The notes under the pieces are model-generated. The model saw only the letters and a program-made list of their open reading frames with translations, did no database searches and was not told the origin of the DNA. Source: Paenibacillus alginolyticus DSM 5050 = NBRC 15375 (GTDB lineage: Bacteria > Bacillota > Bacilli > Paenibacillales > NBRC-103111). Taken from it: a stretch of DNA of 64,000 nt. The DNA is taken from assembly GCF_000422905.1 (NCBI RefSeq), contig NZ_AUGY01000044.1, forward strand, positions 1 to 64,000, in the 5' to 3' direction. Shown here piece after piece: positions 17,429-26,046 of the stretch (position 1 is the first letter of the stretch; every line of letters begins with the position of its first letter). A program made the translations under genes and the position numbers.

Positions 17429-17470
17429 AAAAAGGACAGTCAGCATCGTGCGCCAACTGCCCTTTGTTTA
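17429..17470 (-). terminator. Terminator of araD
   Basis: On the minus strand AAAGGGCAGTTGGCGCA pairs with the downstream TGCTGACTGTCCTTT, followed by T-rich sequence. Confidence 0.75.
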
Positions 17471-17502
17471 TCCTTGCTCCGCATCAACGGAGCCGTCCAT
17501 CC

Positions 17503-18195
17503 CTATTGCCCGTAATAAGCGCCCGCTCCGTGCTTTCTCAGAAAGTGCCGATCCAGCAGCGTTTGGTCCATTAGCTCTACCGCGGGGTTCAAGTTGTAGG
17601 TGCGGTAGGCAATCTTCGCGACCTCTTCCAGTACCACTGCGTTATGAACCGCATTGTGCGGATCCTTGCCCCAGCTGAAAGGAGCATGGCAATTCACCAA
17701 CACGCTGGGGACCATCGCTGGATTCAGTTTCAATTCATTGAACGTCTCGATAATGACATTTCCCGTTTCCCGCTCGTAAGCTCCATTAATCTCATTCTCT
17801 GTCAATAGACGCGTACAAGGCACACCCCCATAGAAATAATCCGCATGTGTTGTACCAAGTGGCGGGATGCCTCTTCCTGCCTGTGCCCAGCTTGTTGCCC
17901 AAGCTGAATGTGTGTGTACAATACCGCCAATTGTAGGGAAAGCACGGTATAGAGCAAGATGTGTTGGTGTATCCGAAGAGGGCTTCAGCTTGCCTTCCAC
18001 GATATTCCCTTCCAGATCAACGACAACGAGGTCTTCCGTTCTTAACTCCTCATAAGGTACGCCGCTAGGTTTAATCACAACAAGCCCTTGCTTCCGATCA
18101 ATCCCGCTAACATTGCCCCACGTAAATGTGACAAGCCGATATTTCGGTAAATCCAAATTGGCTTCCAACACAGCATTCTTCAAGCTCTCCAGCAC
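17503..18195 (-). CDS. araD: L-ribulose-5-phosphate 4-epimerase
   Basis: 230 residues of the class II aldolase family. SGVPYEEL and [18 protein letters not shown] supply metal-ligand histidines, HADYFYGG follows, and NCHAPFSWG completes the AraD pattern. It converts L-ribulose 5-phosphate to D-xylulose 5-phosphate, linking arabinose to the pentose phosphate pathway. The start is a GTG at 18195 with GGAAGGTG nine bases upstream. araA and araB are not adjacent, so this is a stand-alone araD. Two AraR-like operators lie in its promoter region. Confidence 0.93.
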   Translation of the reverse strand: MLESLKNAVLEANLDLPKYRLVTFTWGNVSGIDRKQGLVVIKPSGVPYEELRTEDLVVVDLEGNIVEGKLKPSSDTPTHLALYRAFPTIGGIVHTHSAWATSWAQAGRGIPPLGTTHADYFYGGVPCTRLLTENEINGAYERETGNVIIETFNELKLNPAMVPSVLVNCHAPFSWGKDPHNAVHNAVVLEEVAKIAYRTYNLNPAVELMDQTLLDRHFLRKHGAGAYYGQ

Positions 18196-18237
18196 CTGAT
18201 ATCAACACCTTCCGATAAAATGTACATATGATTTCAT

Positions 18238-18312
18238 ATTATACACTTGTACGTACATGTTATCTAGATATCGGCGATATAAAGTTTTCACAATCAACTT
18301 GTATGTACAGCT
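18238..18312 (-). promoter_or_regulatory. araD promoter with two AraR-like operators
   Basis: Box 1, ACTTGTACGTACATGT (18245-18260), and box 2, ACTTGTATGTACAGCT (18297-18312), resemble the AraR consensus ATTTGTACGTACAAAT. Their centres are 52 bp apart, close to five helical turns, which would suit cooperative binding with looping. A TATAAT -10 on the minus strand (ATTATA, 18238-18243) lies just downstream of box 1 in the direction of transcription, so box 1 would cover the promoter. AraR is the arabinose repressor of Bacillus; its gene is not in the window. Confidence 0.7.
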
Positions 18313-18335
18313 TGTACACACATTATCTGTATATC

Positions 18336-19565
18336 CTAGGAATGAATAATAGAAAAAATGATCGTTTTCCCATCCGCTTCTAACCGTGTTTCAACAGAAT
18401 AGCTGCCGATTTGTTTCGTTGTGGTTTCGAGAACACCTTTAGCCGCTGCGCGTTCACAAGCATCAGTAAACTGGCGATAGAAGATGTCTGCGTCATAGCC
18501 AAAAAGGAAATCCGTGAACTTCCGGATGCTCTCCGTATTACGGGCTAGTGTCCCGTTTTCTAGGTGCACAGTCACGCCATAAGTTATAAACTGAGGATCT
18601 AACCATAAGGACACTTCATTACTGTTGCGCACCTCGGCGGTCGCACCGCTCATCGCGACCCCTTTGGCCTCTGCATCTCGGAATAAGCGCAGCGTTGTTT
18701 CTTCAAGGTCGTAATTTGAGCCTCGCAGCTTGCCCGCTTCCTCCATCACATCATAGGCTTGCAGCATTCGCTGATCGGGGAATACCAGCTTCTTGTAGCT
18801 GCCATCCTTCGTAGGCACGACTTTGATGAACGCTTCACTTCCGCTTTTCACACTGATGCGCTTCGACTTCGTCTGCAAGCGAGTAATGATTTGCAGCGCT
18901 TCAGCTCGGGTAACCGTTCGTCCAACGCCGAAGTAACCGTTCGGGTAGCCTTCCATGATTCCCTTCGTCATGGCCTCGCCGATAAATTTCTGCTGTCTAG
19001 CCGTCGCACTTTGAAAATCACCGAATTGTGAAGCTGCTTTGAGACTGTACACTTCATCTTCCAAATACTCGGTTTCCTTGAGTAAATAGTAGAGAATTTC
19101 GGCGACATCTTCGCGTTTTAGCATCGCCTTATAGTCACTGAACTGACCTTTACTTATAAAATGAAGATCACTGGCCAAATCCAAATAAGGCTTTGCCCAA
19201 TATCCGACTGTGTTCGGTTTGAACGTGAAATCCCGATAATCCTGCTGTAAAATACTTTGGTTGCTGGCGCTAAGCGTTTGCAGAAAACTCGATTTCCATT
19301 TGCGTTCGCCATTCGGATATTTATCTGTAAAAGCGAGCAACACGATTTTCACAAATTGATCAGCGGTCACAGAATCATCTGGTCGGAAAGTCCCATCAGG
19401 AAAGCCATCCAGTAACTCCTGCTGCACCATCTGACTTATCGTTTGCTCCGCCCAATGACCTCGAACGTCCGTCATAGCGGCAGCTTCACTCTTCCCTTGT
19501 ACGACACCTATTGTCATTACGCAACAAATTGTTGCAATTGTAAGCCATTTATTCAGCTGTAACAT
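18336..19565 (-). CDS. Secreted SLH-domain protein
   Basis: 409 residues. Signal peptide about 1-30 (LTIATICCVMTIGVVQG, then SEAAA). An SLH domain follows immediately (MTDVRGHWAEQTISQMVQQE through DGTFRPDDSVT). A second degenerate repeat (YWAKPYLDLASDL) and a third (FIGEAMTKGIMEGYPNGYFG with TRAEAL) follow. The C-terminal 170 residues are of unknown fold. It is probably attached to the cell wall through the SLH region. The ATG at 19565 behind GGAGAG is preferred over an in-frame upstream start at 19601 that has no ribosome site. No terminator hairpin was found before araD's regulatory region. Confidence 0.85.
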   Translation of the reverse strand: MLQLNKWLTIATICCVMTIGVVQGKSEAAAMTDVRGHWAEQTISQMVQQELLDGFPDGTFRPDDSVTADQFVKIVLLAFTDKYPNGERKWKSSFLQTLSASNQSILQQDYRDFTFKPNTVGYWAKPYLDLASDLHFISKGQFSDYKAMLKREDVAEILYYLLKETEYLEDEVYSLKAASQFGDFQSATARQQKFIGEAMTKGIMEGYPNGYFGVGRTVTRAEALQIITRLQTKSKRISVKSGSEAFIKVVPTKDGSYKKLVFPDQRMLQAYDVMEEAGKLRGSNYDLEETTLRLFRDAEAKGVAMSGATAEVRNSNEVSLWLDPQFITYGVTVHLENGTLARNTESIRKFTDFLFGYDADIFYRQFTDACERAAAKGVLETTTKQIGSYSVETRLEADGKTIIFSIIHS

Positions 19566-19721
19566 CTTATTACTCTCCGCTTCTCCATAAGTTTTTGGCA
19601 TCGTTTATACCAGTCTTTAGGATAAGCCTTCTACAATGCTTTGAGAACAGGCTTAAAGCCTAGTGATCCAAGGGGCCAAGAACTATCCACCATGGGACTA
19701 TAGCCATAGGGATAGGTATGC

Positions 19722-19766
19722 AAAAAGACCATGCTTTCTACACATGTAGAAAACACAGTCCTTACT
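19722..19766 (-). terminator. Intrinsic terminator
   Basis: On the minus strand GACTGTGTTTTCTAC and GTAGAAAGCATGGTC pair around ATGT, followed by T5. Confidence 0.85.
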
Positions 19767-19786
19767 TTCCAACGAAAACGGCTCAT

Positions 19787-20236
19787 TTAGCCGATCTTTT
19801 TCCCAACACCCACGGTAATAACTGAATTATAATAGCGCAGCCAATCTGTTATGTACAACATTTTGGTCAGGAAATCTGGCGCATTACCCTGCAGACTCGC
19901 ATACTTTTCCTGCTGCAGCAGTTTATGCATCTCCCAGCTTTTCTGAAATATAGCTTTAATGAAAGCTTCCTCTGTTTGTGGCTTATGCAGATCCGTTCCG
20001 CGCGAGAATTCGATTTCCTCGATAATAACGCCTCGATAATAAGGATGTACATTCACGAGTTGCCCCGTATCAATGTAAGCAAGGCCTGTAAATTCGAAAG
20101 GCAGCCAAAATAAATTCGTCTTCCTGTCTTCCAGTTTAACTGTATAAACTAAGCCCAAGTTCAGAGCAATCGGCTGCGGATAGTTATTAATTTGGCCAGA
20201 CCGCAAATGATCCACTATATGCTCAACGAAATTCAT
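19787..20236 (-). CDS. Conserved hypothetical protein
   Basis: 149 residues, soluble, starting MNFVEHIVDHLRSGQINNYP. The middle is rich in aromatic and beta-prone segments (LFWLPFEFTGLAYIDTGQ), and the C-terminus is helical. GGAGAGGGAG lies before the ATG at 20236; the longer frame to 20317 has no such site. Closed by a terminator. I do not recognise the family. Confidence 0.65.
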   Translation of the reverse strand: MNFVEHIVDHLRSGQINNYPQPIALNLGLVYTVKLEDRKTNLFWLPFEFTGLAYIDTGQLVNVHPYYRGVIIEEIEFSRGTDLHKPQTEEAFIKAIFQKSWEMHKLLQQEKYASLQGNAPDFLTKMLYITDWLRYYNSVITVGVGKKIG

Positions 20237-20367
20237 GGTGTTCTCCCTCTCCGTAGGACCTGATCTTTCATCCAGTGTCCTTACTTCATATTGCGCGTTA
20301 AGGCCTTCTATTGTCAAGACACCACATGAACGATACTACTTTATAAGCTTCTAATCATGTGCTGCTC

Positions 20368-20984
20368 CTATACTTTAAAGCGTCCAACAACACTTTGTAA
20401 GGCTTCAGCCGTTTCGCTAAGACTAATGACCGATTTATCAATGGCTTCCATCGCGTACAATTGCTCCTTTGTATGTGACACAATGGTTTGAGATTGCTGC
20501 GACGATTGTTTAGCTAGATGAGCCATCTCTGCAATGGAAGCAGACACTTCCTGGGACCCAGCGGACATTTCTTCCGTAGCTGAGGAAAGATCCTGCACCT
20601 GCTCCGTGATGTTGGCGATGGATTGAAGAATCCCTCCAAACATGTCACCAGACTGAGTAATCAACTGAACACCGTGCTTCACCTCATCCTTCACCTCCTG
20701 CATAGAAGTCACAGAAGCCAAGGCGTCTTCTTGTATCCCTTGAATAATATCATTGATTTGCGATTTATGATCAAATCCGCTTGGTTGCTATATAGAATGC
20801 CTACCATACTTTTTAAAGATAAGGCAATCTTTTCGTTGGTCATACTAGCCGTTTGTTCATTTACACCGAGCTTAGTGGATTGAACCATTTGATAGGATAG
20901 TCCAGCTGAAATCATAAACAGCACGATCAGAGCGACAAAACTTATCAGAAACTTAAAGCGTATTGAATGTATAAAAGAAACCAC
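20368..20984 (-). pseudogene. Methyl-accepting chemotaxis protein with a large internal deletion
   Basis: Read leftward from 20984, the first 70 or so residues are a normal receptor start: a transmembrane helix (FLISFVALIVLFMISAGLSY) and the beginning of a sensory region. Near 20765 the sequence jumps, out of frame, to the C-terminal end of an MCP signalling domain (SSATEEMSAGSQEVSASIAE, ending VVGRFKV). The rest of the sensor, the second transmembrane helix, HAMP and the conserved hairpin tip that contacts CheA/CheW are missing. The product cannot signal. The loss is clean, with both ends intact, which suggests a recombination deletion rather than slow decay. Confidence 0.88.
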
Positions 20985-21149
20985 GAGCCCACCGCCTTAA
21001 GAGTTTTATTGTTGATTCGATTCTCCCCCTTGAAGCAAAACTCCTCTAGATTTCGAGCTATAGCTTATTTTAAAAATTACATGTAGAAGTTAGACTCATC
21101 TGCCAGTTCACTTTCGAATCCTATAAAGCATGAATTTTTTTATGAAAAT

Positions 21150-21177
21150 GCGAACTTTTTTGTACTTGTAACGTCTA
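21150..21177 (+). promoter_or_regulatory. ECF-type promoter, probably autoregulatory
   Basis: GCGAAC (21150-21155), a 16-bp spacer starting with a T run, and CGTCTA (21172-21177). The AAC...CGT architecture is that of ECF sigma promoters and the -10 is identical to the one in front of yuaF-floT. The site is only 18 bp from the sigma gene's ATG, so the leader would be very short. Confidence 0.6.
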
Positions 21178-21195
21178 ATTCAGAGAGGTGAGAGA

Positions 21196-21762
21196 ATGGA
21201 GACGACCGGTGTCCATGTATTTGATTACTTAAAGTATGTATCTGAAACAACGGATCAGAAAGTGATTCTTCGCAATATAATGGAAACTTATGGGAACGAT
21301 GTATGGAATTATGCGTTCAGCATTTGCCGCAACTCAGATTTAGCCGATGACATTACGCAGGATGCTTTCTTAAAAGTATATCGCAATCTTACTACATTCC
21401 GCGGTGAAGCTTCGGTCAAAACCTGGCTGCTTACCATTACACGTAATACCGCATATGATTACTTACGCAAAGCATTCTGGCGCAAAGTTACACTTGTTGG
21501 CTTCATTCAATCTGCAGGCACATCACAATCGGCAGAAACAGAAGCGATGGAAAAACTATATGCTAGTGATATATGGAAAAAAGTGATCTCTCTGTCTCCC
21601 AAATATAGAGAAATTTTAATTTTGCATGCCCATTATCAGCTATCAACGAAAGAAATGGCTGCCATCCTTAACATCTCGGAGGGAACCGTTAAATCCCGAC
21701 TTCACCACGCCAGACTCAAGGTGATCAGTTTGAAGGAGCGTGAAGCGCTTGAAAACTCCTGA
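21196..21762 (+). CDS. ECF-family RNA polymerase sigma factor
   Basis: 188 residues. Region 2 includes YAFSICRNSDLADDITQDAF and FRGEASVKTWLLTITRNTAYD; region 4 includes LSPKYREILILHAHYQLSTK and ISEGTVKSRLHHARLK. There is no region 3, as expected for ECF factors. It is co-transcribed with, and overlaps, the membrane protein downstream, its probable anti-sigma factor. GAGAGGTG lies before the ATG. The promoter-like site just upstream suggests it transcribes its own gene. Confidence 0.92.
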   Translation: METTGVHVFDYLKYVSETTDQKVILRNIMETYGNDVWNYAFSICRNSDLADDITQDAFLKVYRNLTTFRGEASVKTWLLTITRNTAYDYLRKAFWRKVTLVGFIQSAGTSQSAETEAMEKLYASDIWKKVISLSPKYREILILHAHYQLSTKEMAAILNISEGTVKSRLHHARLKVISLKEREALENS

Positions 21763-23068
21763 TCCGGATGATTTACATAAGCAATTGGAATCAGGACCGC
21801 TTAAGCAATCTGGCTTTACTTCCAAGCTTCAGGGCGACATCGAGGAAGCCATTGAACGAAAGGAACGAGCGAAGCCGAAGGTAAAGCCTCTACTCTGTTT
21901 CGCCGGACTCGGTGCGATAGCTGCTGCGATACTGCTCTTTCCATGGAGTACAATCCATACTCAAAGTGATGCAGCTCCTGCAATGGATGCTTCTGTTACG
22001 ACTGCATCAGCGTCCACTAGTTCGTCTCCTGCCCCAATAAGCACCGCACTGCTTATTGGGCTAAGAACCGAGCGTGAGTCTAACAATACGGAGGCGCAGC
22101 ATGCTTTAGGACCTATTCGTTATAGTACCTACCGAACAATGCTTATAGCGCCGGTTCGCGGTCAACTGCAGAAAACGTCCGAGGGCACGGGAATTCTCAT
22201 GCCTTACAAGCAAAATTTTTGGAAAATCGATTCCTTGGTTCATAAAACGAAAACAGACGAGGTCCACTATTTATCCGCGCATTTAGCTGATCAGCCCGTG
22301 AAACCAGAAGTGTTCCCCGATCAAGCTGACGAACAGTTAAATCGCGTGGAGACTCTGGTATTTGCTGGAAATCAATATGTTTCCATTGCTGAATCGGAGG
22401 AGGCTTGGCGAGGTAATGCCCCTTATCAAGCCGAACGCATCTGGGTTCGTACCCTCCCACAATTGAAAGAAGGGCATACCGTGCAGTTCTATAACAAACC
22501 GGTGGACAAGAACCATGTATCGCTCACCGATCTATATAGCAGCAGCATCAGCAGCCTCCTTCCAAATGTACCGAGCAGCTCAACCAAATTGCTTGGTGAG
22601 ATTACAGGCCAAAGCTGGACCGTCCAGCGTGAACCAGGCCGCTGGGTCGGCAAGATTGCTGAGACACCGAGAAATAGCCCAGCGACGCCTGATAGCTACG
22701 TTCTACACGACTTCCCGCGCGAGCTGCCTGATAAAGTCATCAATCACGATGATCTTTGCTGCTCGTGGAGCGCCATTCAGTCCTCGTGGCCGCTTGCGAC
22801 TGATGCGTTGACATCGCCGATGAATGATATGATCGTCATCTTCGAGAACGGCAAGCTCAAGTTCTACCCTTACGGGCAAGCGCCGGGGAACGCTCCACAG
22901 CTTAGCATAGACCTCCAGCCTGGTGAGAAGCTCGTCATGGCGCAGTGGGCAACCGATCACTACGTGCAAGAGTGGATCGATAAGGTCGGCCGCTATTTAA
23001 ATAATGATCAGGTTCCATTGAGCTCCAGTGATGAAGTGGATAACGGTAAAGTTGTAAAAACCCGCTAA
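21749..23068 (+). CDS. Putative membrane-bound anti-sigma factor
   Basis: About 439 residues. A short polar cytoplasmic N-terminus of about 45 residues with a Lys/Glu-rich helix is followed by one transmembrane helix (LLCFAGLGAIAAAILLFPW). A large extracytoplasmic domain of about 370 residues follows a Ser/Thr/Ala linker. It overlaps the ECF sigma gene, the classic arrangement for an anti-sigma partner, but no zinc-binding HxxxCxxC motif is seen, so the call rests on topology and context. The start is uncertain: TTG 21749 has AAGGAG ten bases upstream, GTG 21740 is too close to it. The extracellular domain is not recognised. Confidence 0.7.
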   Translation: MKTPDPDDLHKQLESGPLKQSGFTSKLQGDIEEAIERKERAKPKVKPLLCFAGLGAIAAAILLFPWSTIHTQSDAAPAMDASVTTASASTSSSPAPISTALLIGLRTERESNNTEAQHALGPIRYSTYRTMLIAPVRGQLQKTSEGTGILMPYKQNFWKIDSLVHKTKTDEVHYLSAHLADQPVKPEVFPDQADEQLNRVETLVFAGNQYVSIAESEEAWRGNAPYQAERIWVRTLPQLKEGHTVQFYNKPVDKNHVSLTDLYSSSISSLLPNVPSSSTKLLGEITGQSWTVQREPGRWVGKIAETPRNSPATPDSYVLHDFPRELPDKVINHDDLCCSWSAIQSSWPLATDALTSPMNDMIVIFENGKLKFYPYGQAPGNAPQLSIDLQPGEKLVMAQWATDHYVQEWIDKVGRYLNNDQVPLSSSDEVDNGKVVKTR

Positions 23069-23092
23069 GTCCTATGACTTAACGGGTTTTCG
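23055..23092. terminator. Terminator after the ECF operon
   Basis: AAAACCCGCTAAGT and ACTTAACGGGTTTT form a stem around CCTATG, with A and T runs on both sides. It also lies just after the stop of the convergent DinB-type gene. Confidence 0.88.
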
Positions 23093-23096
23093 TTGT

Positions 23097-23624
23097 TTAC
23101 CAGCCTCTGCGAGCTCGCAAGCTCGTAATGTGGGCAATATGATGATTTCCATGCCATGCGTAATTGCCAACGTTCCAATCCAATCGAATCGTCTTCCCTG
23201 ACTCTGGATGTACGAATGCACGTGCAAACTGCTCATGCTCCATATCCTGCAGAACAATCATCCAGCGGCTGTGCAATGCATCAAGCAAGGTAAGAGATAA
23301 CTCCACCGGAGCCGACTTACCATCGCTAAGCTCAGCCCAGCGCTCCTCATAGTAAGGTCTGATCGTCGGCTCTTCTTCCGTAAGCGCCAGCTTAAACCTT
23401 GTGTAGCTGTTCATATGGCTGTCTGCAACGTGATGCACGACTTGTCGCAGCGTCCACCCTCCTGGGCGATAAGGCGTATCCAGCTGCTCGTCAGACAGCC
23501 CAGCAACCGCCTCACGCAGCCTGCTTGGTGTCGACTCGATATCAGCCATCCACTCTTGCAACTGCTCCCGTGAAATTTCACCTTCGTGTGCAAACAATCC
23601 AATAGGGTAGCGCAATTCATCCAT
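23097..23624 (-). CDS. DinB/YfiT-like protein (BstA-type thiol transferase)
   Basis: 175 residues of the DinB four-helix family, YfiT group. RPGGWTLRQVVHHVADSHMN and GNYAWHGNHHIAHI give the three histidines of the metal site. YfiT-like proteins were first called metal-dependent hydrolases; the Bacillus protein is a bacillithiol S-transferase (BstA). A detoxifying transferase using bacillithiol is therefore likely. The ATG at 23624 has a weak upstream GGAGGTTTGG. It lies tail-to-tail with the ECF operon. Confidence 0.82.
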   Translation of the reverse strand: MDELRYPIGLFAHEGEISREQLQEWMADIESTPSRLREAVAGLSDEQLDTPYRPGGWTLRQVVHHVADSHMNSYTRFKLALTEEEPTIRPYYEERWAELSDGKSAPVELSLTLLDALHSRWMIVLQDMEHEQFARAFVHPESGKTIRLDWNVGNYAWHGNHHIAHITSLRARRGW

Positions 23625-23813
23625 GTGACCAAACCTCCAGCATCTTTTTCTCTATTATAGCGGAGTTTTGCTAGACTGCCCAACTGCGTCATCATATCCC
23701 AATCATCTCTTACCCGGTCACCTAGAGAAGACAGACGCTTTTACTGAAGCTTGGGTTGAAACGAGATAAAAACCAACCCTTAGTGGAGACTAATATAAAT
23801 CCGAATAGATCCG

Positions 23814-23825
23814 CCCCCCCCCCCC
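23814..23825. repeat. C12 homopolymer
   Basis: Twelve consecutive C residues in an intergenic region. A likely slippage hotspot and also a place where base calling is unreliable. Confidence 0.9.
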
Positions 23826-23910
23826 GGTAGCGGAAGCATGAACGGCAATGAACCAGTGGCGAGGATGAGTTGATTGTACACGACCAAACGCCCCTTTTCA
23901 CTGTTTCAAG

Positions 23911-24317
23911 CGCTGCGAGAAGGCTGAAAAGGACCTCTCAGCTGTCATTTCCGCTCGCTAGGCATGGGATTGAATCTGAGAAGGCCAAATCGGGCTTCTC
24001 TGCGGGTTTTCACTAGCGCGAGCGCTGCGAGAAGGCTGAAAAGGACCTCTCAGCTGACTTTTCCGCTCGATAGGCATGGGATTGAATCTGAGAAGGCCAA
24101 ATCGGGCTTCTCTGCGAGGTTTTGCTAGCTCGAGCGCTGCGAGAAGGCTGAAAAGGACCTCTCAGCTGTCATTTCCGCTCGATAGGCATGGGTTTGAATC
24201 TGAGAGGGCCAAATTGGACTTCTCGTTGGGGTTTTGCTAGCGCCAGCGCTGCGAGAGTGCCGAAAAGGACCTCTCAGCTAACATTTCCGCTCGATAGGCA
24301 TGACTTTGGATCTGAGC
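23911..24317. repeat. Tandem array of 112-bp non-coding repeats, 3.6 copies
   Basis: Units begin CGCTGCGAGA at 23911, 24023, 24135 and 24247, a strict 112-bp period; the fourth is partial. Each unit holds two imperfect inverted repeats, GAGAAGGCTG...CCTCTCAGC and GAGAAGGCC...GGGCTTCTC, so transcripts would fold into paired hairpins. Units 1-3 are nearly identical and the fourth has diverged. No long reading frame runs through the array. It fills most of the 770-bp gap between the DinB-type and HD-GYP genes. Confidence 0.92.
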
Positions 24318-24393
24318 TTATATTTTTACTATTGTGGTAACAAATAAAGGCCACACAACCCGCAATCCCTGCAGTTGTGAGACCTTTCCTTCT

Positions 24394-25878
24394 TTAAACC
24401 TTATAAACATCAATGAACCTTTGTGCGAACCGGGGATCCCATTGAGTCCCCTTTCCCTCAGCGAGAATGGCCAGTGCCTTCTCGATCGGCATCCCCTTCC
24501 GATAAGGGCGATCGGAGGTCATGGCATCGAAGGCATCGGCTACCGCAATGATGCGGCCGAACTCAGGGATATCCAGGCCCTTCAGGCCATCAGGATACCC
24601 ACCGCCATCATAGCGCTCATGATGTGAGCGCACGCCTGGAAGCAGAGGCGCCATAGCCTCAGCGGGCTCGATTTGCTTCAAAATCGATTCGCCGAGAACG
24701 GGGTGGAGCTTGATTTGCTCGAACTCCTCGTCGGTGAGCCGGCTTTCCTTCAGCAGCACATCGTCACGCACACCAATTTTGCCGATATCATGCAGCAGGG
24801 CGGTCTTGTTCAATAGATCGAGCTCCTGCTCGTTCAAATCTACGGCTCGTCCAATCAACAAGGAATAATTAGCAACACGCGTCGAATGACCTGCAGTGTA
24901 AGCGTCCCGAGCATCGAGTGCAGCAGCTAATGTGGAAAAGTAGCTCTGCAGCAGTTGGTTGTTCATTTTCTCACGCGTTTCAAGACCCTTTACCATGTGG
25001 TTAAAGCCCGCAACAAGCCGCGAAAATTCATCCGAATATAAGTCCGAGGCTCTGACCTGCAGGTCGCCGGATTGAACTTCTTTCATTGCCCTATATAAAT
25101 CTCCAATTGGCTGCTGGATGTCTCTTGCTAGCATGCGCGCCCCTAAAGAGGAAAATCCGACTCCAAGCAGTAAAATGAGACCCGCCCATTTCCAATAATC
25201 GACCGTCAAATCCGAGGACTGTGAAATTAAGCGTATTTGGGTTGCTAAACTAAACAGAAAGAGCGGCATAGTCCCAATTAGGAATGCGCTTAGTTGAAAC
25301 TTTCGTTGAATTGAAACGATGACTCGTCCATCCAAGGAAACATCTTCACCGTAAATGCGCTGTCCCAATTCCCGTATATGTATGAGCACCGGCCTGATAG
25401 CCTTAGCTGTCGTGAAAAACTCAAGTAAAGCATGCATGCTAGCAACAAGAACCGCGCCAATACCGGCAAGTCCAATATAAAAAACCGGAAGAGATAACCA
25501 ACCACGCGCAATACCGATGCTTGCCATCGTCATAGCCGGGATCGATAAGCCAAGAAAGTGCGGGCCCATGATCCGCATCACCGAAAGCGCCGGAAATCGG
25601 TGCGTTTGCAAATAAGCATTACGAATGGTCTCTAGACCAGGAGACTCCTGCTCCAGCATCTCGCGAATAGGCTTCATATGCCTACGAAACACTATGATTT
25701 CAGCAAGCATCATCACGCATAGCGAGGTGATCATAATAAAGAATACGCGAACCATTTCCGCATTCGAAATCGTTAGTGTTGTAGAAATGATGACTCCCCC
25801 TACCACAACAACAGCGATCCCAGAGCCCATTATATAATTTAGCAATAAATTTCGTAGAAACTTTCTGTAAATCTGCAC
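24394..25878 (-). CDS. HD-GYP domain c-di-GMP phosphodiesterase with HAMP
   Basis: 494 residues. An N-terminal membrane region has about six hydrophobic segments (12-33, 44-62, 108-145, 198-215, 230-250), then HAMP (about 250-305). The HD-GYP domain (about 310-490) has His331, His363-Asp364 in LLHDIGKIG, His392, HHERYDGGGYPDG (GYP at 427-429) and ADAFDAMTSDRPYR. It should hydrolyse c-di-GMP in response to a membrane-derived signal. The start is a GTG at 25878 with GAGGA ten bases upstream. It opposes the GGDEF cyclase at 10861. Confidence 0.92.
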   Translation of the reverse strand: MQIYRKFLRNLLLNYIMGSGIAVVVVGGVIISTTLTISNAEMVRVFFIMITSLCVMMLAEIIVFRRHMKPIREMLEQESPGLETIRNAYLQTHRFPALSVMRIMGPHFLGLSIPAMTMASIGIARGWLSLPVFYIGLAGIGAVLVASMHALLEFFTTAKAIRPVLIHIRELGQRIYGEDVSLDGRVIVSIQRKFQLSAFLIGTMPLFLFSLATQIRLISQSSDLTVDYWKWAGLILLLGVGFSSLGARMLARDIQQPIGDLYRAMKEVQSGDLQVRASDLYSDEFSRLVAGFNHMVKGLETREKMNNQLLQSYFSTLAAALDARDAYTAGHSTRVANYSLLIGRAVDLNEQELDLLNKTALLHDIGKIGVRDDVLLKESRLTDEEFEQIKLHPVLGESILKQIEPAEAMAPLLPGVRSHHERYDGGGYPDGLKGLDIPEFGRIIAVADAFDAMTSDRPYRKGMPIEKALAILAEGKGTQWDPRFAQRFIDVYKV

Positions 25879-25986
25879 GATGTAGAATCCTCATTTCTAT
25901 AGAGCTATCGATTACTACGACGAAATCTAGTGTTTTTCTCATTGTATAGCAATTCAACCGTTTGCGCTTTAAATCTAAAACATTCT

Positions 25987-26022
25987 TAACAAAAAAATCC
26001 TCAGCCAGGAAGCTGAGGATCT
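25987..26022 (-). terminator. Terminator of the yuaF-floT operon
   Basis: On the minus strand ATCCTCAGC pairs with GCTGAGGAT, followed by T7. Confidence 0.9.
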
Positions 26023-26046
26023 ACTCATTTACATGGCTCATTCATG

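Noticed and set aside
23911..24317. CRISPR array
   Set aside because: The whole 112-bp unit is repeated, with no unique spacers and no cas genes.
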